Assembly (NCBI RefSeq): GCF_016741855.1
Contig: NZ_JAERRH010000013.1
Location: 62,001-126,000, forward strand
DNA from: Streptomyces musisoli
GTDB taxonomy: Bacteria > Actinomycetota > Actinomycetes > Streptomycetales > Streptomycetaceae
Direction: 5' to 3'
DNA length: 64,000 bases
Shown here: positions 33,036 to 42,476 of the stretch, piece after piece
Layout of the letters: every line of letters begins with the position of its first letter
Position numbering within the stretch: the stretch's first letter is position 1
Program-made: the position numbers and the translations under genes
The notes under the pieces: generated by a model
What the model was told of the DNA's origin: nothing
What the model saw: the letters and a program-made list of their open reading frames with translations, nothing else
Database searches by the model: none

Positions 33036-34121
33036 TCACCTCGGCCTCCTCGCGAAGCTGCCCACGGCCAGGGCGGCCAGCGCGGCGGCGGCCACGGCCG
33101 CGTGCCGCCACATGCCGGGCAGGTCCCGGGTGGTGACCACCGGGTCCGGGGGCAGGCCGTACACCTCCGGCTCGTCCAGGAGCAGGAAGAACGCGCCGGC
33201 GCCGCCGACCCCGTCGTCCGGGCTGTCGCCGTAGAGGCGGGCGTCGGTCACGCCGGCCGCGTGCAGCTGGGCCACCCGCGTCCGCGCCCGCTCGCGCAGT
33301 TCCTCCAGCGGGCCGAACTGGATGGAGTCCGTCGGGCAGGACTTGGCGCAGGCCGGCTCCAGGCCGACGCCGAGCCGGTCGTAGCACAGGGTGCACTTCC
33401 ACACCCGGCCGTCGTCCTTGCGCTGGTCGATGACGCCGTACGGGCAGGCGGGCACGCAGTAGCCGCAGCCGTTGCAGACGTCCTCCTGGACGACGACCGT
33501 GCCGAACTCGGTGCGGAACAGCGCCCCTGTGGGACACACGTCAAGGCAGGCGGCGTGCGTGCAGTGCTTGCACACGTCCGAGGACATCAGCCAGCGCAGT
33601 TCGGTACGGCCGTCGGGGGAGACGGGGGAGATCGGCCCGGCGGGTGCCCCGGCTGCCGTGGGGGCGGCGGAGGGGGCGCCGGTGCCCAGGCTGGACGCGG
33701 CGGAGGGGGCGCCGGTGCCGAGGCTGGAGCCGGCGGAGGGGGGATCGGTGCCCAGGCTGGACGCGGCGGAGGGGGCGTCGGTGCCCAGGCTGGACGCGGC
33801 GGCGAACACGTCCACGTCGTCGTGCGCGACGGGCTCCTGCCCGCCCAGCGGCTTGCGCTGCTCGACGAAGGCCACGTGCCGCCAGGTGTCGGCGCCGAGG
33901 CCGCGCGTGTTGTCGTAGGACATGCCGGTCAGTTCGAGGCCGTCCTCGGGGATCGCGTTCCACTCCTTGCAGGCCACCTCGCACGCCTTGCAGCCGATGC
34001 ACACGGAGGTGTCGGTGAAGAAGCCCACCCGCGGCGGGGCGTCCGGGTACCCGGACGCCCCGGACACGTCCGGCTGCGGGCCGTACAGCGCGTTGCCGTG
34101 CCTGTCGTCGGCGTCCCTCAT
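33036..34121 (-). CDS. Formate dehydrogenase iron-sulphur (beta) subunit with internal repeat insertion
   Basis: The ATG at 34121 has a GAGGAGG site and is preferred over 34160. The 361-residue protein has four 4Fe-4S motifs: CIGCKACEVACKEWN, CKHCTHAACLDVCPTGA, CNGCGYCVPACPYG and CTLCYDRL..CAKSCPTDS. A C-terminal membrane helix (HAAVAAAALAALAVGSF) tethers it. Between the first cluster and the second are four 11-residue repeats of the SSLGTGAPSAA type, absent from the standard family. It passes electrons from the Mo/Sec subunit to the NrfD-like subunit, whose gene is next. Confidence 0.92.
   Translation of the reverse strand: MRDADDRHGNALYGPQPDVSGASGYPDAPPRVGFFTDTSVCIGCKACEVACKEWNAIPEDGLELTGMSYDNTRGLGADTWRHVAFVEQRKPLGGQEPVAHDDVDVFAAASSLGTDAPSAASSLGTDPPSAGSSLGTGAPSAASSLGTGAPSAAPTAAGAPAGPISPVSPDGRTELRWLMSSDVCKHCTHAACLDVCPTGALFRTEFGTVVVQEDVCNGCGYCVPACPYGVIDQRKDDGRVWKCTLCYDRLGVGLEPACAKSCPTDSIQFGPLEELRERARTRVAQLHAAGVTDARLYGDSPDDGVGGAGAFFLLLDEPEVYGLPPDPVVTTRDLPGMWRHAAVAAAALAALAVGSFARRPR
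33667..33798. repeat. 33-bp x 4 tandem repeat in the beta-subunit gene
   Basis: Four consecutive 33-bp units start at 33667, 33700, 33733 and 33766, beginning GCGGAGGGGG and ending CAGGCTGGACGCG or a close variant. The array is in frame and lies in a surface loop between ferredoxin modules. Confidence 0.93.
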
Positions 34122-34562
34122 GCCGTCCTCCTCGCTCACGGCCGCACGGCCGTCGGGCACCTCGCCCGGAGCGTGGAACCGCCGCTCGCCTTCCGCCCGG
34201 TGTCAGGCCCCTCACCCTGGGTGCTCTGTTTCGAGCCTGGCACGGGTGCCCCCGCTCCGCGCGTCCGAAACGGTCCCGCCGGCCCACCCGGAAGAAGGAA
34301 CGTTCCCCGGCCAAACTAGAGCAGGTACCCGGCTGACGCGGCCTCACACCGGACTCGCACACGGGAATTCCATGATCACCGCGGGTTGGCCGGTTGCTTT
34401 GTCCAAGCCCATGAGGGTGGGTTAACCTGCGGCGTATTTTCTCATCATGCAAATCCGTGAACTGCGGAAATGCACACACCAACGGTCGGGCGCCCGTCTG
34501 CTCCCGGCCGCGGTTCCGAGCCCCCGGAGCGGGGGCTCTTGGGGAGCGGATCGAGGGTGCGC
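34122..34562. other. Intergenic region before the hybrid kinase
   Basis: This 441-bp gap between divergent genes contains two short perfect palindromes, CACCC-T-GGGTG (34213-34223) and GGAACGTTCC (34297-34306), and an AT-richer stretch near 34405-34450. It presumably holds both promoters. No gene is seen apart from an N-terminal alternative for the kinase (ATG 34470). Confidence 0.5.
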
Positions 34563-37500
34563 ATGGCCGGCAAGGCGACCGGGACGACCGAGGCCGTCCC
34601 GGGTGACCACGAACTCAGAAGACTGCTCGCGGGCCTGACCGCGGTGCGCGACGGAGACTTCGGCACCCGGCTGCCGGACGACTCCACCGGACTCATGGGC
34701 GACATCGCCACCGTCTTCAACGGCATGGTCGATCAGCTGTCCGTGTTCACCTCCGAAGTCACCCGCGTGGCGCGCGAGGTGGGCACGGAGGGCACCCTCG
34801 GCGGACAGGCGCAGGTTCCGGGCGTCTCCGGCACCTGGGCCGACCTGACCGACTCGGTCAACGCGATGGCGGGCAACCTCACCACACAGGTCCGCGACAT
34901 CGCGCAGGTCGCCACCGCCGTGGCCAAGGGCGACCTGTCCCAGAAGATCGACGTGCCCGCGCGCGGCGAGATCCTCCAGCTGAAGGAAACCGTCAACACG
35001 ATGGTGGACCAGCTGTCGGCGTTCGCCGACGAGGTCACCCGGGTGGCGCGCGAGGTGGGCACCGAGGGCCGCCTGGGGGGTCAGGCGCAGGTGCCCGGCG
35101 TCGCCGGCGTCTGGCGGGATCTGACGGACTCGGTCAATTTCATGGCCGGGAACCTGACGGCGCAGGTGCGCAACGTGGCCCAGGTGACGACCGCGGTGGC
35201 GCAGGGCGATCTGTCGCAGAAGATCACGGTGGACGCCCGCGGCGAGATCCTGGAGCTGAAGAGCACCATCAACACGATGGTCGGCCAGCTGTCGGCGTTC
35301 GCCGACGAGGTCACCCGGGTGGCGCGCGAAGTGGGTACCGAGGGCCGGCTCGGGGGGCAGGCGGACGTCAAGGGCGTGAAGGGCACCTGGCGGGATCTGA
35401 CGGACTCGGTCAATTTCATGGCCGGGAACCTGACGGCGCAGGTGCGCAACGTGGCCCAGGTGGCCACCGCGGTGGCGCAGGGCGATCTGTCGCAGAAGAT
35501 CACGGTGGACGCCCGCGGCGAGATCCTGGAGCTGAAGAACACCATCAACACGATGGTGGACCAGCTGTCGGCGTTCGCCGACGAGGTGACCCGGGTGGCG
35601 CGCGAGGTGGGTACCGAGGGCCGGCTCGGCGGACAGGCGCAGGTCCGCGGTGTCGCCGGCACCTGGAAGGACCTCACCGACAACGTCAACGTGATGGCGT
35701 CCAACCTCACCGGCCAGGTCCGCTCCATCGCGCAGGTCGCCACCGCCGTCGCCAAGGGCGACCTCTCCCAGAAGATCACCGTGGAGGCCGCCGGCGAGGT
35801 CGCCGCCCTCGCCGATGTCATCAACACGATGGTCGACACCCTGTCGGCGTTCGCCGACGAGGTGACCCGGGTGGCGCGCGAGGTGGGCACCGAGGGCCGG
35901 CTCGGCGGACAGGCGCACGTGCCCAACGTGGCCGGCACCTGGAAGGACCTCACCGACAACGTCAACTCCATGGCCAACAACCTCACCGGCCAGGTGCGCA
36001 ACATCGCGCTGGTGACGACGGCCGTGGCCAAGGGCGACCTGTCCAAGAAGATCGACGTCGACGCCCGCGGCGAGATCCTCGAACTGAAGACGACCATCAA
36101 CACGATGGTCGACCAGCTCTCCGCCTTCGCCGACGAGGTCACCCGCGTCGCCCGCGAGGTCGGCACCGAGGGCCGGCTCGGCGGCCAGGCCGAGGTCGAG
36201 GGCGTCTCCGGCACCTGGAAGCGGCTCACCGAGAACGTCAACGAACTCGCCGGCAACCTCACCCGGCAGGTTCGCGCCATCGCCGACGTGGCCAGCGCCG
36301 TCGCCGAGGGCGACCTGACCCGGTCCATCACCGTCGACGCCTCCGGCGAGGTCGCCGACCTCAAGGACAACATCAACTCCATGGTGGAGTCCCTGCGCGA
36401 GACCACCCGGGCCAACCAGGAACAGGACTGGCTCAAGACCAACCTCGCCCGGATCTCGGGCCTGATGCAGGGCCACCGCGACCTGCCCGTCGTCGCCGAA
36501 CTCATCATGGACGAGCTGGTGCCGCAGGTGTCCGCCCAGTACGGCGCCTTCTACCTCGCCGAGGACGGCGCCAGTGGGCCCGAACTGCGGCTCGTCGGCT
36601 CCTACGGCAGGCCCGAGGACGACACCCGGCCCCTCCGCATCCCCTTCGGCCGCTCGCTGGTCGGCCAGACCGCGCGCAGCCGCCGTACCATCGCCGTCGA
36701 CGAGCTGCCGCGCGGCTACGTCACCATCTCCTCCGGGCTCGGACAGATCGAGCCGACCGCGCTGCTGCTGCTGCCCATCGTCTTCGAGGACCAGGTCCTC
36801 GGCGTCATCGAGCTGGCCTCCGTCACCCCGTTCACCCAGGTCCAGCGGGACTTCCTCCAGCAGCTGGTGGACACCATCGGCGTCAACGTCAACACCATCG
36901 TCGCCAACGCCCGCACCGACGAGCTGCTCCAGGAGTCGCAGCGCCTGACCAGCGAACTCCAGTCCCGCTCGGCGGAGTTGCAGGCCCGGCAGGAGGAACT
37001 CCAGCAGTCCAACGCGGAACTGGAGGACAAGGCGTCGCTGCTGGCCGACCAGAACCGGGACATCGAGGCGAAGAACCTGCAGATCGAGCAGGCCCGGCAG
37101 GAACTGGAGGCGCGGGCCCAGCAGTTGTCGCTCGCCTCGAAGTACAAGTCCGAGTTCCTCGCCAACATGAGCCACGAGCTGCGCACCCCGCTCAACAGCC
37201 TGCTCATCCTCGCCCAGCTGCTGGCCCAGAACCCATCCCGCAACCTCACCCCCAAGCAGGTCGAGTACGCGGGCATCATCCACTCGGCCGGCTCCGACCT
37301 GCTCCAGCTCATCAACGACATCCTGGACCTGTCCAAGGTCGAGGCCGGCAAGATGGACGTCACGCCGGAGCGGGTCCCGCTGCGGCAGCTGATCGAGTAC
37401 GTCGAGGCCACCTTCCGGCCGATGACCTCGCAGAAGAGCCTGGAGTTCACCGTCGCCACGGCACCCGGCGCCCCCGCCGACCTGCTCACCGACGACTCCC

Positions 37501-38828
37501 GGCTCCGGCAGATCCTGCGCAACCTGCTGTCCAACGCGGTGAAGTTCACCGAGCAGGGCGGCGTCGAACTGCGCGTCGAACCCGCCGCCGACGACGACGT
37601 GCCCACCGGCGTGGTGCGGGGTGGCGCGATCGTCGCGTTCCGGGTGAAGGACACCGGAATCGGCATCCCCGAGCAGCAACTGGAGACCATCTTCGGCGCG
37701 TTCCAGCAGGCGGACGGCACCACGAGCCGCAAGTACGGCGGCACCGGGCTCGGCCTGTCCATCACCCGGGAGATCGCCCACCTGCTCGGCGGCGCCGTCA
37801 CCGTGGACAGCACCCCCGGCAAGGGCAGCACCTTCACCCTCTACCTGCCCGTCGCCCGGCCGGACTTCGAGGAACACATGCGCGGTGGACGCCCCGCCGT
37901 CCTCAAGGCCGAACGGGACGGCACGGACGGCACGTTCGCGCACGCCCTGCCCCAGGAGCTGCCCTCGGTCACCGCGAGACGGGAACGCCCGCGCCGCCTG
38001 CTCGTCGTCGAGGAGCGCCCGCGCGGGCTGCTGACCCTGGTCGCCGAGAGCGTGGTCCGGGATCTGGAGCACGCCCGCGCCGACGGCGTCGGCACGCCCG
38101 TCGACATCATCACCGCGGTCGGCGCCCAGGAGGCGGCCGGCGCCCTCGCCGCCGAACCCTGCCACTGTGTCGTGGTGGAACTCGGCATGCCCGACGGGGA
38201 GTCGGCCCGCTTCCTCGAGGCCCTGCGCGGCGACTCGGCCCTGACCAGCGTCCCGGTGCTGGTGCACGGCTCGCAGCGCACCGAGACGCTCTCCGAGGAC
38301 ACCCCGGGCGGTTCCCTGGAGTACCTGTTCAGCCTGGACGATCTCCGCGAGCGGATCGCGCTGCACCTGTCCGCCGAGGAGCCCGGAGAGGTGCTCACCC
38401 TGGTCCGCGGCGAGGAACACCCGCGCACCGCGCCGCACCTGATCGACGAGCAGACCCGCGGCCGGACCGTCCTCGTCGTCGACGACGACGCCCGGAACCT
38501 GTTCGCGCTCAGCGGCATCCTCGAACTGCACGGCTTCCGCGTGCTGCACGCGGAGAACGGCCGCAAGGGAATCGAGACGCTGGTGAACAACCCGGACGTC
38601 GAACTCGTCCTGATGGATGTGATGATGCCCGAGATGGACGGCTACACGGCCACGGCCGAGATCCGCAGGATGCCCCGGTACGCCGACCTGCCGGTCATCG
38701 CCGTGACGGCCAAGGCCATGCAGGGCGACCGGGAGAAGAGCCTCGCCTCCGGCGCCAGCGACTACGTCACGAAGCCGGTGGACACCCATGACCTGATCGC
38801 CTGTGTCCGACGCTGGCTCCCCGCATGA
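34563..38828 (+). CDS. Poly-HAMP hybrid histidine kinase with GAF and receiver domains
   Basis: The 1421-residue soluble protein starts at the ATG at 34563 (GAGG upstream). Six tandem ~92-residue HAMP repeats (about 45-615) each carry EVTRVAREVGTEG and LGGQA. They are followed by a GAF domain (about 630-790), a coiled coil, HisKA with His 871 in MSHELRTPLN, and a HATPase (GTGLGLSI). A degenerate receiver has Glu for Asp (VVVELGMPDGES). A true receiver carries Asp 1352 in LMDVMMPEMDGY, and TKPVD marks its end. No membrane span is visible. Poly-HAMP kinases of this type act in osmotic and stress signalling. The PP2C gene follows closely, suggesting a shared pathway. Confidence 0.92.
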   Translation: MAGKATGTTEAVPGDHELRRLLAGLTAVRDGDFGTRLPDDSTGLMGDIATVFNGMVDQLSVFTSEVTRVAREVGTEGTLGGQAQVPGVSGTWADLTDSVNAMAGNLTTQVRDIAQVATAVAKGDLSQKIDVPARGEILQLKETVNTMVDQLSAFADEVTRVAREVGTEGRLGGQAQVPGVAGVWRDLTDSVNFMAGNLTAQVRNVAQVTTAVAQGDLSQKITVDARGEILELKSTINTMVGQLSAFADEVTRVAREVGTEGRLGGQADVKGVKGTWRDLTDSVNFMAGNLTAQVRNVAQVATAVAQGDLSQKITVDARGEILELKNTINTMVDQLSAFADEVTRVAREVGTEGRLGGQAQVRGVAGTWKDLTDNVNVMASNLTGQVRSIAQVATAVAKGDLSQKITVEAAGEVAALADVINTMVDTLSAFADEVTRVAREVGTEGRLGGQAHVPNVAGTWKDLTDNVNSMANNLTGQVRNIALVTTAVAKGDLSKKIDVDARGEILELKTTINTMVDQLSAFADEVTRVAREVGTEGRLGGQAEVEGVSGTWKRLTENVNELAGNLTRQVRAIADVASAVAEGDLTRSITVDASGEVADLKDNINSMVESLRETTRANQEQDWLKTNLARISGLMQGHRDLPVVAELIMDELVPQVSAQYGAFYLAEDGASGPELRLVGSYGRPEDDTRPLRIPFGRSLVGQTARSRRTIAVDELPRGYVTISSGLGQIEPTALLLLPIVFEDQVLGVIELASVTPFTQVQRDFLQQLVDTIGVNVNTIVANARTDELLQESQRLTSELQSRSAELQARQEELQQSNAELEDKASLLADQNRDIEAKNLQIEQARQELEARAQQLSLASKYKSEFLANMSHELRTPLNSLLILAQLLAQNPSRNLTPKQVEYAGIIHSAGSDLLQLINDILDLSKVEAGKMDVTPERVPLRQLIEYVEATFRPMTSQKSLEFTVATAPGAPADLLTDDSRLRQILRNLLSNAVKFTEQGGVELRVEPAADDDVPTGVVRGGAIVAFRVKDTGIGIPEQQLETIFGAFQQADGTTSRKYGGTGLGLSITREIAHLLGGAVTVDSTPGKGSTFTLYLPVARPDFEEHMRGGRPAVLKAERDGTDGTFAHALPQELPSVTARRERPRRLLVVEERPRGLLTLVAESVVRDLEHARADGVGTPVDIITAVGAQEAAGALAAEPCHCVVVELGMPDGESARFLEALRGDSALTSVPVLVHGSQRTETLSEDTPGGSLEYLFSLDDLRERIALHLSAEEPGEVLTLVRGEEHPRTAPHLIDEQTRGRTVLVVDDDARNLFALSGILELHGFRVLHAENGRKGIETLVNNPDVELVLMDVMMPEMDGYTATAEIRRMPRYADLPVIAVTAKAMQGDREKSLASGASDYVTKPVDTHDLIACVRRWLPA

Positions 38829-38877
38829 GCACGGCACGGCGCGCCCGCCCCTTCGCAGGCCGAGGAGTACGGATCCG

Positions 38878-41409
38878 GTGACCACCCACGAACCGCCCGC
38901 CGGGCCCGATGCGCCGGCCGGACTCGACGCATCGGCCGGACTCGACGCATCGGCCGGACTCGGTGCACCGGCCGAGATCGGCACGCCCGCCGGACTCGGC
39001 ACGCCCGCCGGACTCGGCGCACCGGCCGGCCCGACCGGACGGCTCCCCTCCGTCGAGGCCGCGCTGCCCGACGTGCCCGCCACCACCCCGGTGGGCCGGC
39101 TCGCCGCCACCGTGGAACGGCTGCGCCGAGAGGTACGGACGGCGCAGGCCGAGGCCGAGGGCCGCGCGCTGATCGAACTGGCCAAGGGCATCCTGGTCGA
39201 ACGCCTCGGCTGCGGCCCCGCCCAGGCCGCCCGTCAGCTCGCCGAACTGACCGAGCAGGCGCAGGTGACGCCGCTGGAGTTCGCGGTCGACGTCATCAAC
39301 CAGGCGGCCCGGGACCGCGTCTCGGAGATCACCGAGGCGTTCCTGTCCGTCGCCGCGGACCCGACCGGGCCCGTCGCGGAGTCCGCCGCCGTACGGCTGC
39401 GCGCCGCCGAGAGCGGCGTCCTGGCGGCGCCCGACACCCAGGCGATGGCCGACTCGCTGCTCGAGCACGCCCTGCGCCCGCTGGGCGCGGTCGCCGTAGC
39501 CATCTGGTCGGCCGGCCCGGACGGCTCGCTGACCCTCGCCGGGAGCGCCGGCTTCCCGCCGGGCGAGGCGGCCCGCTGGCGCTATGTACCGCCCGACGTG
39601 GCCACGGTGGCCCGGCGCGGACTGACCGAGCCCGACGGCCAGTGGCTGCCCTCGCTCGCCGAGTCCGGGCTGCCCACGATCGGCCGGCGCGAGTACGCCG
39701 ACGGCGCCCGGATCGCCGTACCGTCCGGGACGGGCGGCCGGATCCACGGCGTCCTGGAGATCGCCTGGCCCAAGCCGGAGGGCCCGCTGCCGCGCCCGGT
39801 CGTCCGGCAGGTGGAGGCCCTCGCCGAGCTGTGCGCGCACACCCTGGAGACCTTCGCTCCGCCGGCCGGCACCGAGCCGGAGCCGGGCCTGCTGCCCGAC
39901 GTCGTCGAGCTGATGGACCTGGCCGACGGGCTGCACGACCCCGCCCTGGTGCTCGTGCCGCACCTGGACGACGCCGGGCAGCTGGTCGACTTCCGCATCC
40001 AGCACGTCAACAGCCGCTTCCTCGACCCCGCGGGCCGGCCCCGGGCCGTCGTGGGCGGCGCCCTGCTGCTGGAGGCCTACCCGATGGCGGCCGGCGCCGG
40101 CGAGCTGTTCCAGCGCGTGGAGCGGGTCTATGCCACCGGGGAGCCCTTCCGTGCCCACCGGATGCGGCTGACCGCCTTGGTCGACCAGGTGCCGCTGTCC
40201 GCCGTCGCCGACATCAGCGTCAGCCGGCACGGCTCCGCGGTGCTGCTGATCTGGCGCATCGAGGACGAGACGGCACGCCTGGCCAGCCTCCTCCAGCACG
40301 CCCAGCGGCTCGGCCGGATCGGCGGCTTCGAGGAGAACCTGCTCACCGGCGAGATCACCTGGAACGGCCAGCTGTTCAGCCTCTACGGCCGCCCGGTCAG
40401 CAGCTCCCCGGTCGCCCTCCAGGACCTGCCGGCCCACGGCCACCCCGACGACGCCGTCACCCTCGGCCGCTTCCTGCGCACGCTGCTGCACCACCACAGG
40501 CCCGCCTCCGCCGCGTTCCGGCTACAGCGTCCGGACGGCGTGACCCGGCACATGCGGGTGGTCGCCGAACCCGTCCTCGACACCGACGGGCAGCTCTTCG
40601 TCGTCCGCGGCGCCTACCAGGACATCTCCGCCCAGCACTGGACCGAAGTCGCCCTCGCCGCCACCCGCGACCAGCTCGCCCACACCGAGCAGCAGGCCAT
40701 CGAGCGCAACCGGCTGGCCCTCCAGCTCCAGCACGCCATCATGCCGCCGGCCCAGGCCCCGCTGCGGGTGCCCGGCCTCCAGGTGGCGGTGCGCTACCGG
40801 CCCGCCGAGACCGAACACCTGGTCGGCGGCGACTGGTACGACGCCGTCGTCCTGCCCTCCGGACTGGTGCTGCTGTGCGTGGGCGACGTCGCCGGGCACG
40901 GCATAGAGGCGGCGACCAGCATGGTCGTGCTGCGCAACGCCCTGCGCGGCCTCGCGGTGACCGGGGCCGGCCCGGCCCAGCTGCTGTCCTGGCTGAACAT
41001 CGTCGCCCACCATCTGACCGGTGCCGTCACCGCGACCGCCGTGTGCGGTCTGTACGACGGCGAGCGGCGGATCCTGCGCTGGGCGCGGGCCGGCCATCTG
41101 CCGCCGGTGCTGGTGCGCCGGCCGGACGCCACAGCGCTGCCCCCGGTCAAGGGGCTGCTGCTGGGCGCCGTGCCGGAGGCGCGCTACGAGGAGACGGAGG
41201 TGCAGCTGGCCGCGGGGGACACCCTGCTGATGTACACCGACGGCCTGATCGAGCGCCGGGACCGCTCGGTGGAGGAGTCGCTGACCCATCTGCTGGACAC
41301 CGCCCGGGCGGTGCCCGGCACCCTGGACCAGCAACTGGACCGGCTGCTCACCTACAGCAGGTCGGACACCGACGACGACACCTGCATCGTCGGCATCAGG
41401 GTCGCCTGA
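38878..41409 (+). CDS. ANTAR-GAF-PAS-PP2C multidomain phosphatase
   Basis: The GTG at 38878 behind GAGGAG is chosen; a GTG at 38803 would overlap the kinase gene. The 843 residues start with six-residue repeats (GLDASA, GLGTPA). Next come an ANTAR-like helical domain (IELAKGILVERLGCGPAQAARQL), a GAF domain, a PAS region (RIGGFEENLLTGEITWNG) and a C-terminal PP2C_SIGMA domain (GGDWYDAVVLP, GDVAGHGIEAATSM, ARAGHLPPVL, DDDTCIVGIRV). It probably dephosphorylates an anti-anti-sigma factor in response to a ligand or a signal from the kinase just upstream. It converges on an RsbW-like kinase gene. Confidence 0.9.
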   Translation: MTTHEPPAGPDAPAGLDASAGLDASAGLGAPAEIGTPAGLGTPAGLGAPAGPTGRLPSVEAALPDVPATTPVGRLAATVERLRREVRTAQAEAEGRALIELAKGILVERLGCGPAQAARQLAELTEQAQVTPLEFAVDVINQAARDRVSEITEAFLSVAADPTGPVAESAAVRLRAAESGVLAAPDTQAMADSLLEHALRPLGAVAVAIWSAGPDGSLTLAGSAGFPPGEAARWRYVPPDVATVARRGLTEPDGQWLPSLAESGLPTIGRREYADGARIAVPSGTGGRIHGVLEIAWPKPEGPLPRPVVRQVEALAELCAHTLETFAPPAGTEPEPGLLPDVVELMDLADGLHDPALVLVPHLDDAGQLVDFRIQHVNSRFLDPAGRPRAVVGGALLLEAYPMAAGAGELFQRVERVYATGEPFRAHRMRLTALVDQVPLSAVADISVSRHGSAVLLIWRIEDETARLASLLQHAQRLGRIGGFEENLLTGEITWNGQLFSLYGRPVSSSPVALQDLPAHGHPDDAVTLGRFLRTLLHHHRPASAAFRLQRPDGVTRHMRVVAEPVLDTDGQLFVVRGAYQDISAQHWTEVALAATRDQLAHTEQQAIERNRLALQLQHAIMPPAQAPLRVPGLQVAVRYRPAETEHLVGGDWYDAVVLPSGLVLLCVGDVAGHGIEAATSMVVLRNALRGLAVTGAGPAQLLSWLNIVAHHLTGAVTATAVCGLYDGERRILRWARAGHLPPVLVRRPDATALPPVKGLLLGAVPEARYEETEVQLAAGDTLLMYTDGLIERRDRSVEESLTHLLDTARAVPGTLDQQLDRLLTYSRSDTDDDTCIVGIRVA
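38890..39030. repeat. 18-bp tandem repeats at the 5' end of the PP2C gene
   Basis: Units such as GGACTCGACGCATCGGCC encode hexapeptides GLDASA, GLGAPA and GLGTPA, six to seven copies, in frame before the ANTAR domain. Confidence 0.85.
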
Positions 41410-41427
41410 CCCGGCCCGTCCGGCCGC

Positions 41428-41877
41428 TCAGCCGGCCGGCGCGGGGACGAGCGGCACGGTCGCGGTCACCCGCTTGCCGTGGGACAGCCGGGTCACCTCC
41501 AGGCCGCGGGAGAGCATCGCCACGAGTTGCAGGCCGTGCCCGCCGATCCGTCCGGGGTCGGGCGGACGCCGGCGCGGCGGCTCACGGGAGGTGTCCGTGA
41601 CGGTGACGCGCAGCGCGGTCGCGTCGGGCAGCAGTTCCAGGCCCAGCGCACACGGGCCGGGCGCGTGCTTGGCCGCGTTGGTGACGAGTTCGCTGACGAC
41701 GAGCTGGGCATCCTGCACCGGGCGCCGTCCCGGTGCCGGCCGTGCCCGGGCGAGCAGGGCGGCAACGGCGTCCCTCGCCTCCGCGATGCTGGATATGCCG
41801 GTGTCCCAGGTGCGGCTGTAGCGCAGGAGCGTCGGGCGGCCTTGCACCGTCGCGTGGGTCCTGAGCGGGATGTCCAT
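41428..41877 (-). CDS. RsbW-like ATP-binding anti-sigma/serine kinase protein
   Basis: The 149-residue protein (ATG 41877) is a HATPase_c_2 domain: the N-box LVVSELVTNAAKHAPG, the G1 box RIGGHGLQLVAML with preceding DTSREPP, and the final GKRVTATVPL. Streptomyces has many of these; they bind sigma factors or phosphorylate STAS partners. It ends 19 bp from the convergent PP2C gene. Together with the phosphatase and the STAS protein at 43.1 kb it could form a partner-switching set, but partners cannot be assigned from sequence. Confidence 0.88.
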   Translation of the reverse strand: MDIPLRTHATVQGRPTLLRYSRTWDTGISSIAEARDAVAALLARARPAPGRRPVQDAQLVVSELVTNAAKHAPGPCALGLELLPDATALRVTVTDTSREPPRRRPPDPGRIGGHGLQLVAMLSRGLEVTRLSHGKRVTATVPLVPAPAG

Positions 41878-42077
41878 ACCTCGTTGCCCTTTTCCTCTGG
41901 GGTCAGGGTCCCTTCCCGTGTACAGGGGGGTGTTCCGTCCCTGCCCGGCTACCCGCTTAACCGCCGGACAAGGGGACGTTCGCGAGGAATCCTCCGGATG
42001 CCCGTGAACTCCTGCTGGACGGTGGTGCGGACCACCCGGGGGCGGTCCGGGCGGCGTCCGGGCGCCCGGACACACAG

Positions 42078-42126
42078 CGGAACGGGCCGGGAAATCCGCT
42101 TCCGCTGGATTTCCCGGCCCGTTCCG
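42078..42126 (-). terminator. Strong terminator after csbD
   Basis: Twenty-base arms (42078-42097 and 42107-42126; core AACGGGCCGGGAAATCC) pair perfectly around a 9-nt loop, 20 bp beyond the csbD stop. This is one of the strongest hairpins in the window. The rest of the gap to 41877 holds no gene. Confidence 0.9.
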
Positions 42127-42146
42127 GGTTCGATTCGGCGGGGGCC

Positions 42147-42320
42147 TCAGTGCTTGAAGACGTCCTTCGTCTTCTCCTTGGCCTGCCGGGCGTCTCCCCG
42201 AGCGCCTTCCATGCGGCCCTCGGCCTCCATGCGCTCGTTCCCCACGGCGCGGCCCATGGCTTCCTTGGTCTTGCCCTTGGCCTGCTCCGCCTTGCCCTTG
42301 GCTTTCTTGCTGCCAGCCAT
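42147..42320 (-). CDS. CsbD-family stress protein
   Basis: The 57-residue, highly charged, Lys/Glu/Gly-rich protein starts MAGSKKAKGKAEQAKGK and ends KEKTKDVFKH. The family pattern is KGKAEQ..GK..EA.G.A.GNE.ME.EG. CsbD-like proteins are small helical proteins strongly induced by general-stress sigma factors; their mechanism is unknown. The gene is shorter than usual ORF cut-offs and easy to miss. It diverges from a small hydrophobic-protein gene that often accompanies it in stress regulons. Confidence 0.9.
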   Translation of the reverse strand: MAGSKKAKGKAEQAKGKTKEAMGRAVGNERMEAEGRMEGARGDARQAKEKTKDVFKH

Positions 42321-42476
42321 CGCGTGTCACATCCCAACATCGACGCGGTCTCTGGTCGGTATTCGGATTGCCGTTTCTCCGCCACCCAAACCAGAAATCC
42401 CGGATCCGGTACCGGGGGAAACGCGAGGGCTGATCGCGGAATTTCTGGGAACCCGCCGGTGTGGAGGTGGATAAAC

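Noticed and set aside
34422..39191. Open frame of about 1589 codons antisense to the hybrid kinase
   Set aside because: It mirrors the HAMP repeats and high-GC third positions; it has no domains, and the sense strand has complete ones.
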